This document shows positions 9,518 through 18,300 of a DNA stretch of 64,000 bases, in pieces (the stretch's first letter is position 1; each line of letters opens with the position of its first letter). Below the pieces are notes generated by a model. The model made no database searches. It saw nothing but the letters and a program-made list of their open reading frames with translations, and had not been told where the DNA came from. Source of the DNA: CAWVSB01 sp036960375 (lineage in GTDB: Bacteria; Pseudomonadota; Gammaproteobacteria; Pseudomonadales; CAWVSB01); contig JBALVY010000001.1 in the NCBI GenBank assembly GCA_036960375.1, positions 1,002,272 to 1,066,271 of the forward strand, given 5' to 3'. A program made the translations under genes and the position numbers.

Positions 9518-9545
9518 TTGACTTGAGAGAATAACCTGCTAATCT
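9518..9545 (+). promoter_or_regulatory. Candidate sigma-70 promoter of the TonB receptor
   Basis: TTGACT (9518-9523) and TAATCT (9540-9545) are separated by 16 bp, on the strand of the TonB receptor gene 88 bp downstream. It is a match by eye and no transcript evidence exists. Confidence 0.4.
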
Positions 9546-9550
9546 AAAAC

Positions 9551-9564
9551 TGACTACACGGTCA
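9551..9564. promoter_or_regulatory. Candidate TetR operator in the divergent TetR/TonB region
   Basis: TGACTACACGGTCA has inverted TGAC/GTCA half sites, a common form for TetR-type operators. It lies just after the candidate -10 box, where a bound repressor would block transcription. A weaker relative (TGAACACTTAGTCA, minus strand) lies at about 9498-9511. Which protein binds is inferred from position. Confidence 0.4.
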
Positions 9565-9632
9565 ACTCGCTCAATTAAATAATAAACAAGCGCATTGTCT
9601 TTAGCGCAACAACGATGATCAGGGGATTCAGT

Positions 9633-12356
9633 ATGAAATACTCTCATAAATTACATAAGTTATTTGCACTTAGCGCAATGGCGATGGCGGTGACGACTAC
9701 TAGTCATGTGGTATCAGCCCAGGAAGTCATAGGCCTAGAGGAAGTTATTGTTTCTGCACGTAAACGTGAAGAAAGTCTGCAGGTGGTTCCGTTGGCGATA
9801 GCGGCTCTTAATGCAAAATTGATAGACGAGAAAAATATCTCGTCTACTCAGGACGTGGCTCGTTTGATTTCTGGTCTAACTTTCGATGAAGGTGTATTGC
9901 CCAACGATACTCGACCAGTGATACGTTCAGTCCCTTCCAGTCGTGGCCGTTCTAATGTCGGTATTATGGTTGACCATGTGGATATTACGTCTGAATCTTT
10001 GACCGTTGGTGGAGGTGGAATGACCGGTAATCTCCGCTTGTTGGATTTGGAGCGAATCGAAGTGGTTAAAGGGCCGCAAAGCGCGCTTTACGGTCGAAGC
10101 GCATTTACAGGTGCTATTAATTACCGAACCAAACGCCCCAGCGAAGAGTTTGAAGGCAAAGTGGAGCTGAACCTTGACGATAACGATACCGTCGAAGGTA
10201 AGCTGGCCGTCTCTGGCCCTCTTTCTGATAACGTGCGAGCTGGTTTGACGTTGTCTTCCTGGCAAACCGATGGCTATTATACCAACCCGGTTACTGGCGG
10301 AGATCTGAACGCAGGAGAATCAGCAGGAGGCTCACTATCTCTGGAGTGGACGCCCAATGATACATTTACAGCGTATGGCCGAGTAGAGGCGTCTGACGAT
10401 GAGTACAGCCCACGTGCACAAGTTTTGCGTAAGTCAGTAAATAACCATCCGTATGGCCTGCCGTATGGGGCTTCTATGGATGCAAATGGTTTTGATCATG
10501 GCTCTCTTACTGACTCGGCAGTGAATGCGCCGACTGAAAATAAGACTTCCTTCAATCCAGCTATTTCTGGCATTGATGGGTTTGGTCCTGAAAACGTTGC
10601 GGCCTGTGCTGACCCTATTAGTCGTAGGTTTCCTTTTGCGGCGGATCCAGCAGCGCACGGATTGTGCCGTCCCATCATAACGGGCCCTTTGTCAGCCAAT
10701 GCCAGTGAAGTTGAGATATCCGCTAATCCCCTGACGGGCCGAGATTTTTCGGGTACTAATACGGATAGCCTCAGGTTACATCTTGACCTTGAGTGGGATT
10801 GGGAATCCGTTCAGTTTCGTTCCATTACTGCTTATACGGAAAACGATACCAATATCCAGGAAGATTTTGATCTAACTGATTACACTCTGGCGCCCGAAGT
10901 TGTTATCCCAGGTTTTGACCTTAGTGGACAGGGTTATGGTCCATTTGTTGATTTACCTATCCAGTATGGATTCAGCTCCTGGATGGACATAGATCATGAG
11001 CTGGAGCAGTTCAGCCAGGAATTCATTTTCCAGGGTTCTACTGATGTGCTCGACTGGCAGGTGAGTGCTCTTTATTGGGAGGAGACTCTGGACACGACTT
11101 ATCATGATAAGTGGTGGATGCGAGAAGGGGGTTTTGATACCGCTGCGTTCGTAAGCCCCGGTTTTGGTGCCGGTTGTTTTGGGGCACCTGGTGTGCGCTG
11201 TTTTTCAACCGCAACGGCCCCGGATATGTCTGCACCAGATGATAAGCTCAGTCGAGAGACTCAAAGTGCTTCTTTGGCTGGATCATTGGCCTGGCATATC
11301 AACGAAGCGTTTACTCTGACTGTTGAGGGCCGCTACCTTGATGAAGAAATCGATTATGCTGGCAGCGGCGTGGATAACCGTGGTCTGGCTACCGCATACG
11401 GAAACTGCGGTGGATTTACTCCCTTTGGAGTTTTAAAAGATGATTACCATGGCGATTGTGGAAATACGACTAATTCAGTGTCTTTTTCTGAGTTTATTCC
11501 CCGTGTAAGTGTTGATTGGCAGACGTCAGACGATGTGATGTTTTATCTGACCTATGCCGAAGGTTATAAGCCAGGTGGTGTAGATACCACTAACGCATCG
11601 ACTGATGTGTCAGTGGGAACTTATGATCCAGAGAAGCTTACGAGTTGGGAATTAGGTACCAAAACCAGCTGGGTGGACAACTCCGTAATCTTTAATGCGG
11701 CGGCTTTCTTTTACGAATATACGGATCAGCAGAACTCAATTCAGACTGAGCAGGGCGGATTTATAGGCACCACCGTTGTCAACGCGGGTGAGGCTGAAGT
11801 TAAGGGAGTTGAGTTTGAGCTTAATTGGCTCGTGACTACAGGTCTTAATCTGGGTGTGAGCTATACCTTCGCTGATTCTGAATACACAGACTATAACTTG
11901 TCCGAGATTGCAGCAGCAGAAGGCGTGACCCTGAGCTCTACTAATAACATCGCCGATGCGGGCAACGCCGAGGCAGATTTTACCGGTAATCAAATGCCAC
12001 AGTCTGCCGAGCACTCAGCCAACTTGATGGTGCGTTATGAAGCGCCTATCTCTGACGGCATGAGCGGCTTTGCTGAAGTTGATGGCCGCTACATGTCCAA
12101 GCGCTATATATCAGCTGGTAACAATGCTTATCTTCCTGATTACGACATCTGGAATCTATCGATGGGTATTGATGCCGAGAGCTGGCGCGTCATTCTCTAT
12201 ATAGAGAACCTGGCTGACGACGATTCTATTCAGTCGGGTATCAGTAACACCGACTACGGTTTTGATGTAAATGGCATGGGCGGTTTATCTAATGCTGCTA
12301 ATCTGATTTTGCCTAAGCCCCGTACTGTAGGAATTCGCGGAACATTCCGCTTCTAG
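9633..12356 (+). CDS. TonB-dependent outer-membrane receptor
   Basis: A 907-residue outer-membrane transporter driven by TonB. A signal peptide (MKYSHKLHKLFALSAMAMA, cut after VSA near residue 30) is followed by the TonB-box region LEEVIVSARKREESLQ. The plug domain contains GIMVDHVDI and LERIEVVKGPQSALYGRSAFTGAINY. A 22-strand barrel ends in the outer-membrane signature GIRGTFRF. The start at 9633 is supported by AGGGGA 8-13 nt upstream. This RKR subclass is common in marine and sphingomonad-like degraders and often imports hydrophobic or glycan substrates. It is followed by a terminator and two unknown membrane proteins, and divergent from a TetR gene. Confidence 0.95.
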   Translation: MKYSHKLHKLFALSAMAMAVTTTSHVVSAQEVIGLEEVIVSARKREESLQVVPLAIAALNAKLIDEKNISSTQDVARLISGLTFDEGVLPNDTRPVIRSVPSSRGRSNVGIMVDHVDITSESLTVGGGGMTGNLRLLDLERIEVVKGPQSALYGRSAFTGAINYRTKRPSEEFEGKVELNLDDNDTVEGKLAVSGPLSDNVRAGLTLSSWQTDGYYTNPVTGGDLNAGESAGGSLSLEWTPNDTFTAYGRVEASDDEYSPRAQVLRKSVNNHPYGLPYGASMDANGFDHGSLTDSAVNAPTENKTSFNPAISGIDGFGPENVAACADPISRRFPFAADPAAHGLCRPIITGPLSANASEVEISANPLTGRDFSGTNTDSLRLHLDLEWDWESVQFRSITAYTENDTNIQEDFDLTDYTLAPEVVIPGFDLSGQGYGPFVDLPIQYGFSSWMDIDHELEQFSQEFIFQGSTDVLDWQVSALYWEETLDTTYHDKWWMREGGFDTAAFVSPGFGAGCFGAPGVRCFSTATAPDMSAPDDKLSRETQSASLAGSLAWHINEAFTLTVEGRYLDEEIDYAGSGVDNRGLATAYGNCGGFTPFGVLKDDYHGDCGNTTNSVSFSEFIPRVSVDWQTSDDVMFYLTYAEGYKPGGVDTTNASTDVSVGTYDPEKLTSWELGTKTSWVDNSVIFNAAAFFYEYTDQQNSIQTEQGGFIGTTVVNAGEAEVKGVEFELNWLVTTGLNLGVSYTFADSEYTDYNLSEIAAAEGVTLSSTNNIADAGNAEADFTGNQMPQSAEHSANLMVRYEAPISDGMSGFAEVDGRYMSKRYISAGNNAYLPDYDIWNLSMGIDAESWRVILYIENLADDDSIQSGISNTDYGFDVNGMGGLSNAANLILPKPRTVGIRGTFRF

Positions 12357-12391
12357 TCCCCTGACGCGAATTGCTTTTAGCAGTTTTGCGT

Positions 12392-12418
12392 AGCCCCATC
12401 GGAAGGTGGGGCTTTTTT
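12392..12418 (+). terminator. Rho-independent terminator after the TonB receptor
   Basis: AGCCCCA (12392-12398) pairs with TGGGGCT (12407-12413) over an 8-nt loop and is followed by a run of T. It ends the TonB receptor transcript and separates it from the membrane protein genes downstream. Confidence 0.85.
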
Positions 12419-12506
12419 ATATAAGGCGTAGTGTTATAGCCGCGCCTGAATTGTAGGGTCTGCTGTTCGAGTGCAGCAGACCCAGTTCGATAAGGATTAC
12501 AACATA

Positions 12507-13400
12507 ATGGATAAGATAGCGACGATGTTGCGCAAACCCCCGCTGTTGGGGATAGTGCTAATTGTGATGCTGATGTGCGAGAAGATGCTGGCGCATACTT
12601 ATACCGGTATTACGATTTATGGTTTACCCAAGCCCTGGACGTATATTGTGCCGGCGTTTATGGGTTTTGTGGGTATATATCTTGTTTTGCGGGGCATAGG
12701 TAAAGACGAAGTTAAGGGTTCGCTGCTGGGTTATATGGGTGGTGTACTTATTTGGATGTCATGGTTTGAAAGCGGCATGCCCTTGCTTGCGCATATCAAT
12801 AAAATTGACCCTGTACTGCCTGAAACCGGTAATGTGATGGCCGGCATGATGGGTGAGCATGTATTGCTTGAGGCCAGTGGTTTATTTTGTATCGTATTGA
12901 TGTTTTTCCTGATGCTGAATAAAGATGTGCGTTGTCGCATGTTGGTATGGATTCGGCGTAAGGCCAAGGTAGAGGTTGGTAAACCTACACCAGGCTACCG
13001 GCCCATGGTGGCGCGCGTTGCGGCATTTGAATATATCTTTGTGACCTGGTTTATGTATGTGCTGACTCTGGTATTGATAGACGTGCGCTGGACCGGTCTG
13101 CATCACCCGGTAACCTATGTCGGCGCAGTACTGATTTCTGCCTGGGGTATCTATCTTGGCTGGAAACTCACCAAACAGCGTGAAGTGGGTTTGTCTGTGC
13201 GTTATGCAATTGGTGCGGTAGGTGTATTGTGGTTTGTGCCTGAGATACTCGCATTGTATGAGTTGTTTTACGAATTTTACCTAAGGGTAGATCTTCATCC
13301 TATCGCTATGACGATTGTCTTCATACTATTTGTTGGCAGCTTTACAGTGCTTTGGAAAACGCCGGTGAATGCAGATACCGGCCGATCGGAAGTTAAGTAG
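12507..13400 (+). CDS. Polytopic membrane protein, function unknown
   Basis: A 297-residue protein not recognised as a named family. About eight hydrophobic segments are visible, starting PPLLGIVLIVMLMCEKMLA and ending with TIVFILFVGSFTVLW. Conserved-looking polar spots inside or near helices are CEKMLAHTYTG, MSWFESGMPLLAHINKIDP and GEHVLLEASG. The His/Glu residues near membrane edges suggest a cofactor or ion site, but this is only a guess. The ATG at 12507 has AAGGA 10 nt upstream. It pairs with another multi-helix protein 54 nt downstream and follows the TonB receptor, so both may handle the imported compound in the inner membrane. Confidence 0.75.
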   Translation: MDKIATMLRKPPLLGIVLIVMLMCEKMLAHTYTGITIYGLPKPWTYIVPAFMGFVGIYLVLRGIGKDEVKGSLLGYMGGVLIWMSWFESGMPLLAHINKIDPVLPETGNVMAGMMGEHVLLEASGLFCIVLMFFLMLNKDVRCRMLVWIRRKAKVEVGKPTPGYRPMVARVAAFEYIFVTWFMYVLTLVLIDVRWTGLHHPVTYVGAVLISAWGIYLGWKLTKQREVGLSVRYAIGAVGVLWFVPEILALYELFYEFYLRVDLHPIAMTIVFILFVGSFTVLWKTPVNADTGRSEVK

Positions 13401-13454
13401 TCCAATGAGAGGCTGGCAGCGTATACTCTTTTAATACTACCGGAGAGTACACGA

Positions 13455-14471
13455 TTGTCAGTCATCAAGTCCCCTTCATACCCAATTCTTTCCTTAGGTC
13501 TATTGGCTTGCCTGGCCATAATGGGTCTCATTTTATGGCTTGGGCCCTATAGTCTGGGTATACAGTTTTTGCCGGACAGCGGTTTCGAGTGGTACTACTG
13601 GAAACTTCCCGAGCCAACCTTCATTACCCGGCTGACTGCCTGGTCTGGCTACGCCTTACATCAGGTTTTTTTGTGGGGCCTCATTTGGTATGCCCGTAAG
13701 ACTCGTCCTATATATGCCCCGGGTCTGCACCCAATTAATATAGTCGCTTTGGCTGGTAATGCCTTTTTTGTATTGCTGCATATTGCTCAAACACGCTGGA
13801 CATACGACGGCTTGGCACAAGATACCTCGGTGATGTCTTCGCAGGCCTCTGTAGTTTTTATGCTGGTCTTTATCCTGATAATGGAAAATCGCCGCAGAGG
13901 TTTGTTTTTTGGTAAAAAGGTCGGCTTCGTCGATGCGATGGGTGACTTTTTACGTCAGTACCATGGCTACTACTTTTCCTGGGCCATTATTTACACTTTC
14001 TGGTTTCACCCAATCGAAACTACGCTTGGCCACCTGATGGGTACCTTTTACATCTTGATGTTATTGCTGCAGGGCAGTCTATTTTTCACTCGTTCTCATT
14101 TGCGCAGGGGCTGGACCACGCTGCTGGAGGTATTTGTGCTGTTGCATGGGGTTGTTGTTGCTTATATTGCAGTCCAGCAGGACGCAGCGGGGATGTTCTT
14201 TTTTGGTTTTCTTTTTCTTTTTGTAGTGACCCAGATGCACGGTTTACGCTGGCATAAGTCAGTGCGCTGGATTATCACTTTGTTGTCTATTGCGGCCGTT
14301 TTTATCGTTTATTGGGCGCAGCCAAAAGACGCCATCGAGGTATTACGGATTCCCCTTGCAGAATACGGTTTTGTGATTTTTATTGCCGGGGTTTACTACT
14401 TGGTAACCAGATTTTTGAACGGCTCTGCGCAAGATAAATCAGCACTTCAGGAAACTACTGAAGTGCTATAG
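13455..14471 (+). CDS. Polytopic membrane protein, function unknown
   Basis: A 338-residue inner-membrane protein with about nine to ten helices and no family that I recognise. Histidine-containing stretches are notable: YALHQVFLWGLIWYARK, LLHIAQTRWTYDGLAQD, QYHGYYFSWAIIYTFWFHPIE, TTLGHLMG and MHGLRWHK. Repeated intramembrane His near acidic or Gln residues could bind metal or haem (inference). The TTG start at 13455 has GGAGAG at good distance. It is probably translated with the preceding membrane gene. It ends 3 nt before the convergent HMGL-like gene. Confidence 0.75.
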   Translation: MSVIKSPSYPILSLGLLACLAIMGLILWLGPYSLGIQFLPDSGFEWYYWKLPEPTFITRLTAWSGYALHQVFLWGLIWYARKTRPIYAPGLHPINIVALAGNAFFVLLHIAQTRWTYDGLAQDTSVMSSQASVVFMLVFILIMENRRRGLFFGKKVGFVDAMGDFLRQYHGYYFSWAIIYTFWFHPIETTLGHLMGTFYILMLLLQGSLFFTRSHLRRGWTTLLEVFVLLHGVVVAYIAVQQDAAGMFFFGFLFLFVVTQMHGLRWHKSVRWIITLLSIAAVFIVYWAQPKDAIEVLRIPLAEYGFVIFIAGVYYLVTRFLNGSAQDKSALQETTEVL

Positions 14472-14474
14472 TGA

Positions 14475-15413
14475 CTAGCTGGCCGCGGTAAAGCCTTTGG
14501 GTACGCCGGCCGATGGTGTAAAGCCGTACATTTCTTCGCCGGGTAGTGCAGCTTGAACCAATTCGCGAACAGCGATTAATTTATCGATATCAATACCTGT
14601 TTTAAGGCCCATGGCTTCCAGCATAAATACCAGGTCTTCTGTCACGATATTACCACTGGCGCCTGGTGCCCACGGGCAGCCGCCGATGCCACCAAGAGAA
14701 CTGTCGATGGTTGTGATGCCGATCTCTACGGCCATTAGCGCATTGGCCAGACCCTGACCCCGCGTATTGTGTAAATGTACGCCGTTGAGTTTATCGCGTC
14801 CGCAATTGGCCCAAATACCCTCAGCCAGTCGTTTTAACTGTGCCGGGTTGCCGTAGCCTGTGGTATCTGAAAGGCCGACTTCGTCAACACCCATCGCTAT
14901 CACTTTTTCTGCCAGCTCAATGACTCGGCTCTCTGGTACAACACCTTCTATAGTGCAGCCAAAAGCAGTAGATAGGCCGACTTCAAATTTTGGTCTGTTT
15001 TCACTGGGTACAGTGCGCAAGAAGTCCATACAGCGAGAAATTTCTTCCAGCATCTGCGCGTGAGTCTTTTTAAGGTTTTTCAGCGAGTGACTCTCACTCA
15101 TCGAGAAGGGAATGGATACCTTATGTGCCCCAGCCGTAACGGCGTTCTCCAGTCCGCGTAAGTTAGGCGCCAGAACAGCAACCGTCAGGCCATCAAGGCT
15201 GCGCGCATAGTGAACTATCTCGGCGGTATCGGCCAGTTGCGGCAGTAACTTGGGAGAGACAAATGAGCCGACTTCTATTTCCGGCGTGCCAGCTTCATAT
15301 TGCGCCTTGATCCAGGCCTTTTTGTCTTCTGTGGCCATAATCGTCTCGATGCTTTGCAGGCCATCGCGTGGTCCAACTTCGGAAATTTCGATATCAATTG
15401 CGGTATTTGACAT
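14475..15413 (-). CDS. Hydroxymethylglutaryl-CoA lyase-like enzyme
   Basis: A 312-residue TIM-barrel lyase of the HMGL/DRE-TIM family. Such enzymes cleave 3-hydroxyacyl-CoA esters to acetyl-CoA plus a ketone or keto acid. It has VGPRDGLQ (about residues 13-20, metal and substrate Asp/Arg), IEVGSFVSPK, HLHNTRGQGLAN (metal-binding His pair), and the HMGL signature GGIGGCPWAPGASGN containing the catalytic Cys. It is divergent from a CoA transferase gene, sharing a promoter region with the palindromic element. That pairing suggests CoA activation of a branched 3-hydroxy acid followed by retro-aldol cleavage. The true substrate may be HMG-CoA or an analogue. Confidence 0.9.
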   Translation of the reverse strand: MSNTAIDIEISEVGPRDGLQSIETIMATEDKKAWIKAQYEAGTPEIEVGSFVSPKLLPQLADTAEIVHYARSLDGLTVAVLAPNLRGLENAVTAGAHKVSIPFSMSESHSLKNLKKTHAQMLEEISRCMDFLRTVPSENRPKFEVGLSTAFGCTIEGVVPESRVIELAEKVIAMGVDEVGLSDTTGYGNPAQLKRLAEGIWANCGRDKLNGVHLHNTRGQGLANALMAVEIGITTIDSSLGGIGGCPWAPGASGNIVTEDLVFMLEAMGLKTGIDIDKLIAVRELVQAALPGEEMYGFTPSAGVPKGFTAAS

Positions 15414-15442
15414 ATCTCACTCGGGTTTTGGTGCAAATTAGA

Positions 15443-15471
15443 TATAATGATATATCATAGTAACATTATAT
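15443..15471. promoter_or_regulatory. Palindromic element between the divergent HMGL and CoA transferase genes
   Basis: TATAATGATATATCATA (15443-15459) is identical to 1769-1785, with the perfect palindrome ATGATATATCAT at 15447-15458. An inverted copy of the half motif (TAACATTATAT, 15461-15471) follows directly. It occupies the middle of the 87-bp divergent promoter, the best place to control both genes. The bound protein is unknown. Confidence 0.6.
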
Positions 15472-15500
15472 TTCTAATTATAGAGTTTTGGGAGCTATCT

Positions 15501-16691
15501 GTGAGTGAGGAAAGTCAATTACCGCTGCAGGGACTAAAAGTTGTTGAGTTCACGCATATGGTTATGGGGCCCACAGTGGGAGTCATTCTAGCGGATTTGG
15601 GTGCCGACGTAATCAAGGTTGAGCCCATAAAAGGTGATAATACCCGGCGCTTGCAAGGTTCCGGCGGTGGTTATTTTGCGATGTATAATCGCAATAAAAA
15701 GAGCATATGTGTCGATCTTAAGTCCGAGCGTGGGCATAAAATCGCTGAAGATATGATTGCCAGTGCAGATATCATAATTGAGAATTTCCGCCCCGGCGCT
15801 ATCGACAAATTGGGCTTTGGCTATGAGGCGATGAGTGCGGCCAACCCGCGTTTAATTTACTGTTCTCTGAAAGGTTTTTTATCGGGCCCATTTGAGCATC
15901 GTACCGCGCTCGATGAAGTCACTCAGATGATGGGCGGTCTGGCCTATATGACCGGCTTACCGGACAAGCCCATGCGAGCTGGATCCTCGGTGATCGATAT
16001 TACCGGCGGAATGTTTGGAGTGATCGGTATTCTGGCTGCCCTTGAAGAGCGCCACCGTACCGGAGAAGGTAAGCAGGTTACGGCGTCGCTCTATGAAACC
16101 ACGGCGTTTATGGTAGGGCAGCATATGGCGCAGCAGGCGATGTCGGGAGAAGAACCACCGCCGATGTCTGTCCGCCGTTCTGCCTGGTCGGTATACGATA
16201 TTTTTTATAGCGGTGACGGCGAGAGAGTTTTTGTTGGCGTTGTAAGTGATTCATTGTGGCAGCGATTCTGTGAATCATTTGGACTAGATGATTTTGCCAG
16301 TGACGAGTCGCTTGCTACCAACGGGCAACGGGTTGAGCATCGTGACCGTATTCTCCCGGTCATTAAAGAGATGTTTGCCTCCATGAGCAAAGAACAAATG
16401 ATGCAGCGGCTGGATCAAGCTGGTGTGCCCTTTGCGCCAATTAATAAACCCGCTGATCTATTTGATGATCCGCATCTCAATGCAGCAGGTGGGCTGGTTC
16501 CCCTGACTCTGCCAGACGGTACAAGCACCAAACTACCGGCCATTCCCGTAGAAATAAATGGCAATCGCTTCGGCCTGCGTCAGGATTTACCTCGAGAAGG
16601 TGAGCATACGCGCGAGACTCTGCAGGAATTGGGCTTGGATGAGACTGAAATTCAGCAGTTGTTCGCCGATGGCGTGGTCCACTCTGCCTGA
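15501..16691 (+). CDS. CaiB/BaiF family (class III) CoA transferase
   Basis: A 396-residue enzyme that moves CoA between carboxylic acids. The N-terminal signature is LQGLKVVEFTHMVMGPTVGVILADLGADVIKVEP-like (written in parts: VVEFTHMVMGP and LADLGADVIKVEP). The catalytic Asp is expected in HRTALDEVTQMMGGLAYMTG. C-terminal GVPFAPINKPADLFDDPHLNAAGG is typical. The GTG at 15501 is chosen because GGGAG lies upstream. The frame is open to 15447, but that would extend into the operator. It is divergent from an HMGL-like lyase, and the two likely act in sequence. Confidence 0.92.
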   Translation: MSEESQLPLQGLKVVEFTHMVMGPTVGVILADLGADVIKVEPIKGDNTRRLQGSGGGYFAMYNRNKKSICVDLKSERGHKIAEDMIASADIIIENFRPGAIDKLGFGYEAMSAANPRLIYCSLKGFLSGPFEHRTALDEVTQMMGGLAYMTGLPDKPMRAGSSVIDITGGMFGVIGILAALEERHRTGEGKQVTASLYETTAFMVGQHMAQQAMSGEEPPPMSVRRSAWSVYDIFYSGDGERVFVGVVSDSLWQRFCESFGLDDFASDESLATNGQRVEHRDRILPVIKEMFASMSKEQMMQRLDQAGVPFAPINKPADLFDDPHLNAAGGLVPLTLPDGTSTKLPAIPVEINGNRFGLRQDLPREGEHTRETLQELGLDETEIQQLFADGVVHSA

Positions 16692-16778
16692 TAGTAAAAT
16701 CGTGTTCGGCAAATTGTAATGAAGTGAGTATACTAGGCCGATACGGTGTTCTTTGATCAGGCTTATTGGAGAAAAATA

Positions 16779-17471
16779 ATGATGTGGAAGAAATTGATTT
16801 CAGCGGTAGTGATTGTCGGTAGTGTAGGTTTGGCCGCTAACTTTGCACATGCCGAGGCAGAGGGTTTATCCCAGTTTAGTAAGCCTCTGGCTGTAGCGTA
16901 TTTACGTCCCTTTACAGATTTCAGAACATACGACGGTATTCTGGTTCAGCCTTTGGATATTACTGAAACCCGATTGATTCCGGCGCCTTGGGCCGAGGGT
17001 GGTACCAAGCCACATGCTTGGGATATTAGTAAGAAAAATGCCAAATTCTTGCAAAATCAATACGGTGCGGCCATGCAAGAGCAGCTGCAGGAAAAAGGTG
17101 GCTATACCTTGGCCACGGAGCCTGGTGAAGGCACCCTGGAATTCAGCGTCGAGCTGGTCAGCCTGACCCCTTGGGCCAAGCAGGGCGAGAAAGTTATCAC
17201 CAAAGGTTCTGGTGAAATTACTATTCGGGTGGAGTTGAGAGATTCTCTCAGTGGCGATATTTTAGGTATTTTTGAAGGTGACCAGGATGTTGGCACTGAT
17301 TACCAAGAGAACACGGAGTTTTCAGTTGATCAGAATGTAAACCGACTGTTTGGTGCCTGGGGTGAAAAGCTCGTCGGTATTTTGAACGAAGAAAAGGCAA
17401 AGCGTGAAGCCGAAAAAGAAGCGGTAAAAACGCAGGCCCTCAAGAAGATGGACGAAGCTACCTCCAAGTAG
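16779..17471 (+). CDS. Secreted/periplasmic protein, possibly DUF3313-like
   Basis: A 230-residue protein with a clear signal peptide (MMWKKLISAVVIVGSVGLAANFAHA, cleaved after AHA). The mature part has LAVAYLRPFTDFRTYDGILVQPLDITETRL, which resembles the start of DUF3313-type proteins (weak recognition). Beta-rich segments follow, and a charged helix ends the chain (EEKAKREAEKEAVKTQALKKMDEA). No catalytic motif is seen. The ATG at 16779 has TTGGAG 7 nt upstream. It is convergent with the FrnE-like gene across the 38-bp inverted repeat. Confidence 0.7.
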   Translation: MMWKKLISAVVIVGSVGLAANFAHAEAEGLSQFSKPLAVAYLRPFTDFRTYDGILVQPLDITETRLIPAPWAEGGTKPHAWDISKKNAKFLQNQYGAAMQEQLQEKGGYTLATEPGEGTLEFSVELVSLTPWAKQGEKVITKGSGEITIRVELRDSLSGDILGIFEGDQDVGTDYQENTEFSVDQNVNRLFGAWGEKLVGILNEEKAKREAEKEAVKTQALKKMDEATSK

Positions 17472-17496
17472 AAGACAGTGGAGGGCTTAGACACAG

Positions 17497-17580
17497 GGAG
17501 ACTTATACAATGGGGGACGGAGCACTATATACACGGAAACATGTGTATATAGTGCTCCGTCCCCCATTGTATAAGTCTCC
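17497..17580. repeat. Perfect 38-bp inverted repeat (REP/MITE-like palindrome)
   Basis: Arms 17497-17534 and 17543-17580 are exact reverse complements over all 38 positions, with an 8-nt loop GGAAACAT. The core contains GGGGGACGGAGCAC. It fills the gap between two convergent genes (16779 and 17587). The perfect arms suggest recent origin or strong selection. From memory, GGGGACGGAG-type palindromes accompany REP-associated tyrosine (Y1) transposases in proteobacteria. No transposase or second copy was seen in this window. As RNA it would be a very strong hairpin and could end transcription from both sides, though no long T run follows either arm. Confidence 0.9.
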
Positions 17581-17586
17581 ATCCTT

Positions 17587-18225
17587 TTATCCCGCAACTA
17601 TCTGATCCAGCAGTTGCACGAAGGTATCGCTTTCGTAAGCTCCCCGTACCAGGTGTTTGTTATTAAGTATAAAGGCCGGTACGCCGGTTATTCCCTGTGA
17701 CTTGGCTTGCTCGCTATATTGTCTGACCTGAGCGCTGGCAATTGAGCCGCTGAGTTGGGCCTTTAGCCATTCTCGCTCCATTCCAGCGTCTTCGCCGATA
17801 TCCAGCAGGACATTTTCCTTGCCAATGTCTTTGGCTTGACAGTAGTAACTTTGATACAGGTCTTCCACAATATTATTCTGTTGTTCGCCGGGAGTCGCCA
17901 GATAAATCAGTGTTAGGGCTTTTAGCGTATTTGGCATGTTTTCAATGAGCTCTGGTTTGAGCTCCAGACCTACTTCAGCGCCCATTGCGCGCACGCCATG
18001 CATGGCTTCATCAAATTTCTCGTCAGTGCCAAGTATCTCTATCATCCGCTCGCGATAATTGCGGCCTTCGGCGGCTGCCTCAGGGTTAAGCTGATAGGGT
18101 AGCCATTGCATATTTGCTGTAATTTGAGGACGTTGTGCAAGCGCCTGTTCAAGCTTCTTTTTGCCTATGTAACAGAAAGGGCAGGTAGCGTCGGCGAAGA
18201 TGGAAATATCAATTGTATGTGTCAC
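17587..18225 (-). CDS. DsbA-family oxidoreductase, FrnE-like
   Basis: A 212-residue thioredoxin-fold protein with the helical insertion of the FrnE/2-hydroxychromene-2-carboxylate isomerase group. The active site CPFC is at residues 15-18 (FADATCPFCYIGKKKLEQAL). The cis-Pro segment is GITGVPAFILNNKHLVRGA. There is no signal peptide, so it acts in the cytoplasm. FrnE proteins are disulfide isomerases or act in polyketide/aromatic metabolism. The divergent promoter region holds the TATAATG...CATTATA palindrome, linking it to the catabolic genes. Confidence 0.9.
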   Translation of the reverse strand: MTHTIDISIFADATCPFCYIGKKKLEQALAQRPQITANMQWLPYQLNPEAAAEGRNYRERMIEILGTDEKFDEAMHGVRAMGAEVGLELKPELIENMPNTLKALTLIYLATPGEQQNNIVEDLYQSYYCQAKDIGKENVLLDIGEDAGMEREWLKAQLSGSIASAQVRQYSEQAKSQGITGVPAFILNNKHLVRGAYESDTFVQLLDQIVAG

Positions 18226-18252
18226 GTTGATCGGTTAGCCTTTATCAAAAGA

Positions 18253-18272
18253 TATAATGCTAGAACATTATA
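18253..18272. promoter_or_regulatory. Palindromic TATAATG-n6-CATTATA element
   Basis: TATAATG (18253-18259) and CATTATA (18266-18272) form an exact inverted repeat with spacer CTAGAA. It lies in the 75-bp divergent region between the FrnE-like gene and a small membrane protein gene. It shares the TATAATG half site with 1769 and 15443. It may be both a -10 box and an operator. Confidence 0.5.
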
Positions 18273-18300
18273 ACTATTAAAGTGTTTGTTGTTTTGTGGA

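Noticed and set aside
9438..9647. 70-residue N-terminal extension of the TetR protein at 8808
   Set aside because: It would run through the divergent promoter and into the TonB gene start; the ATG at 9437 has a good ribosome site and fits the family.
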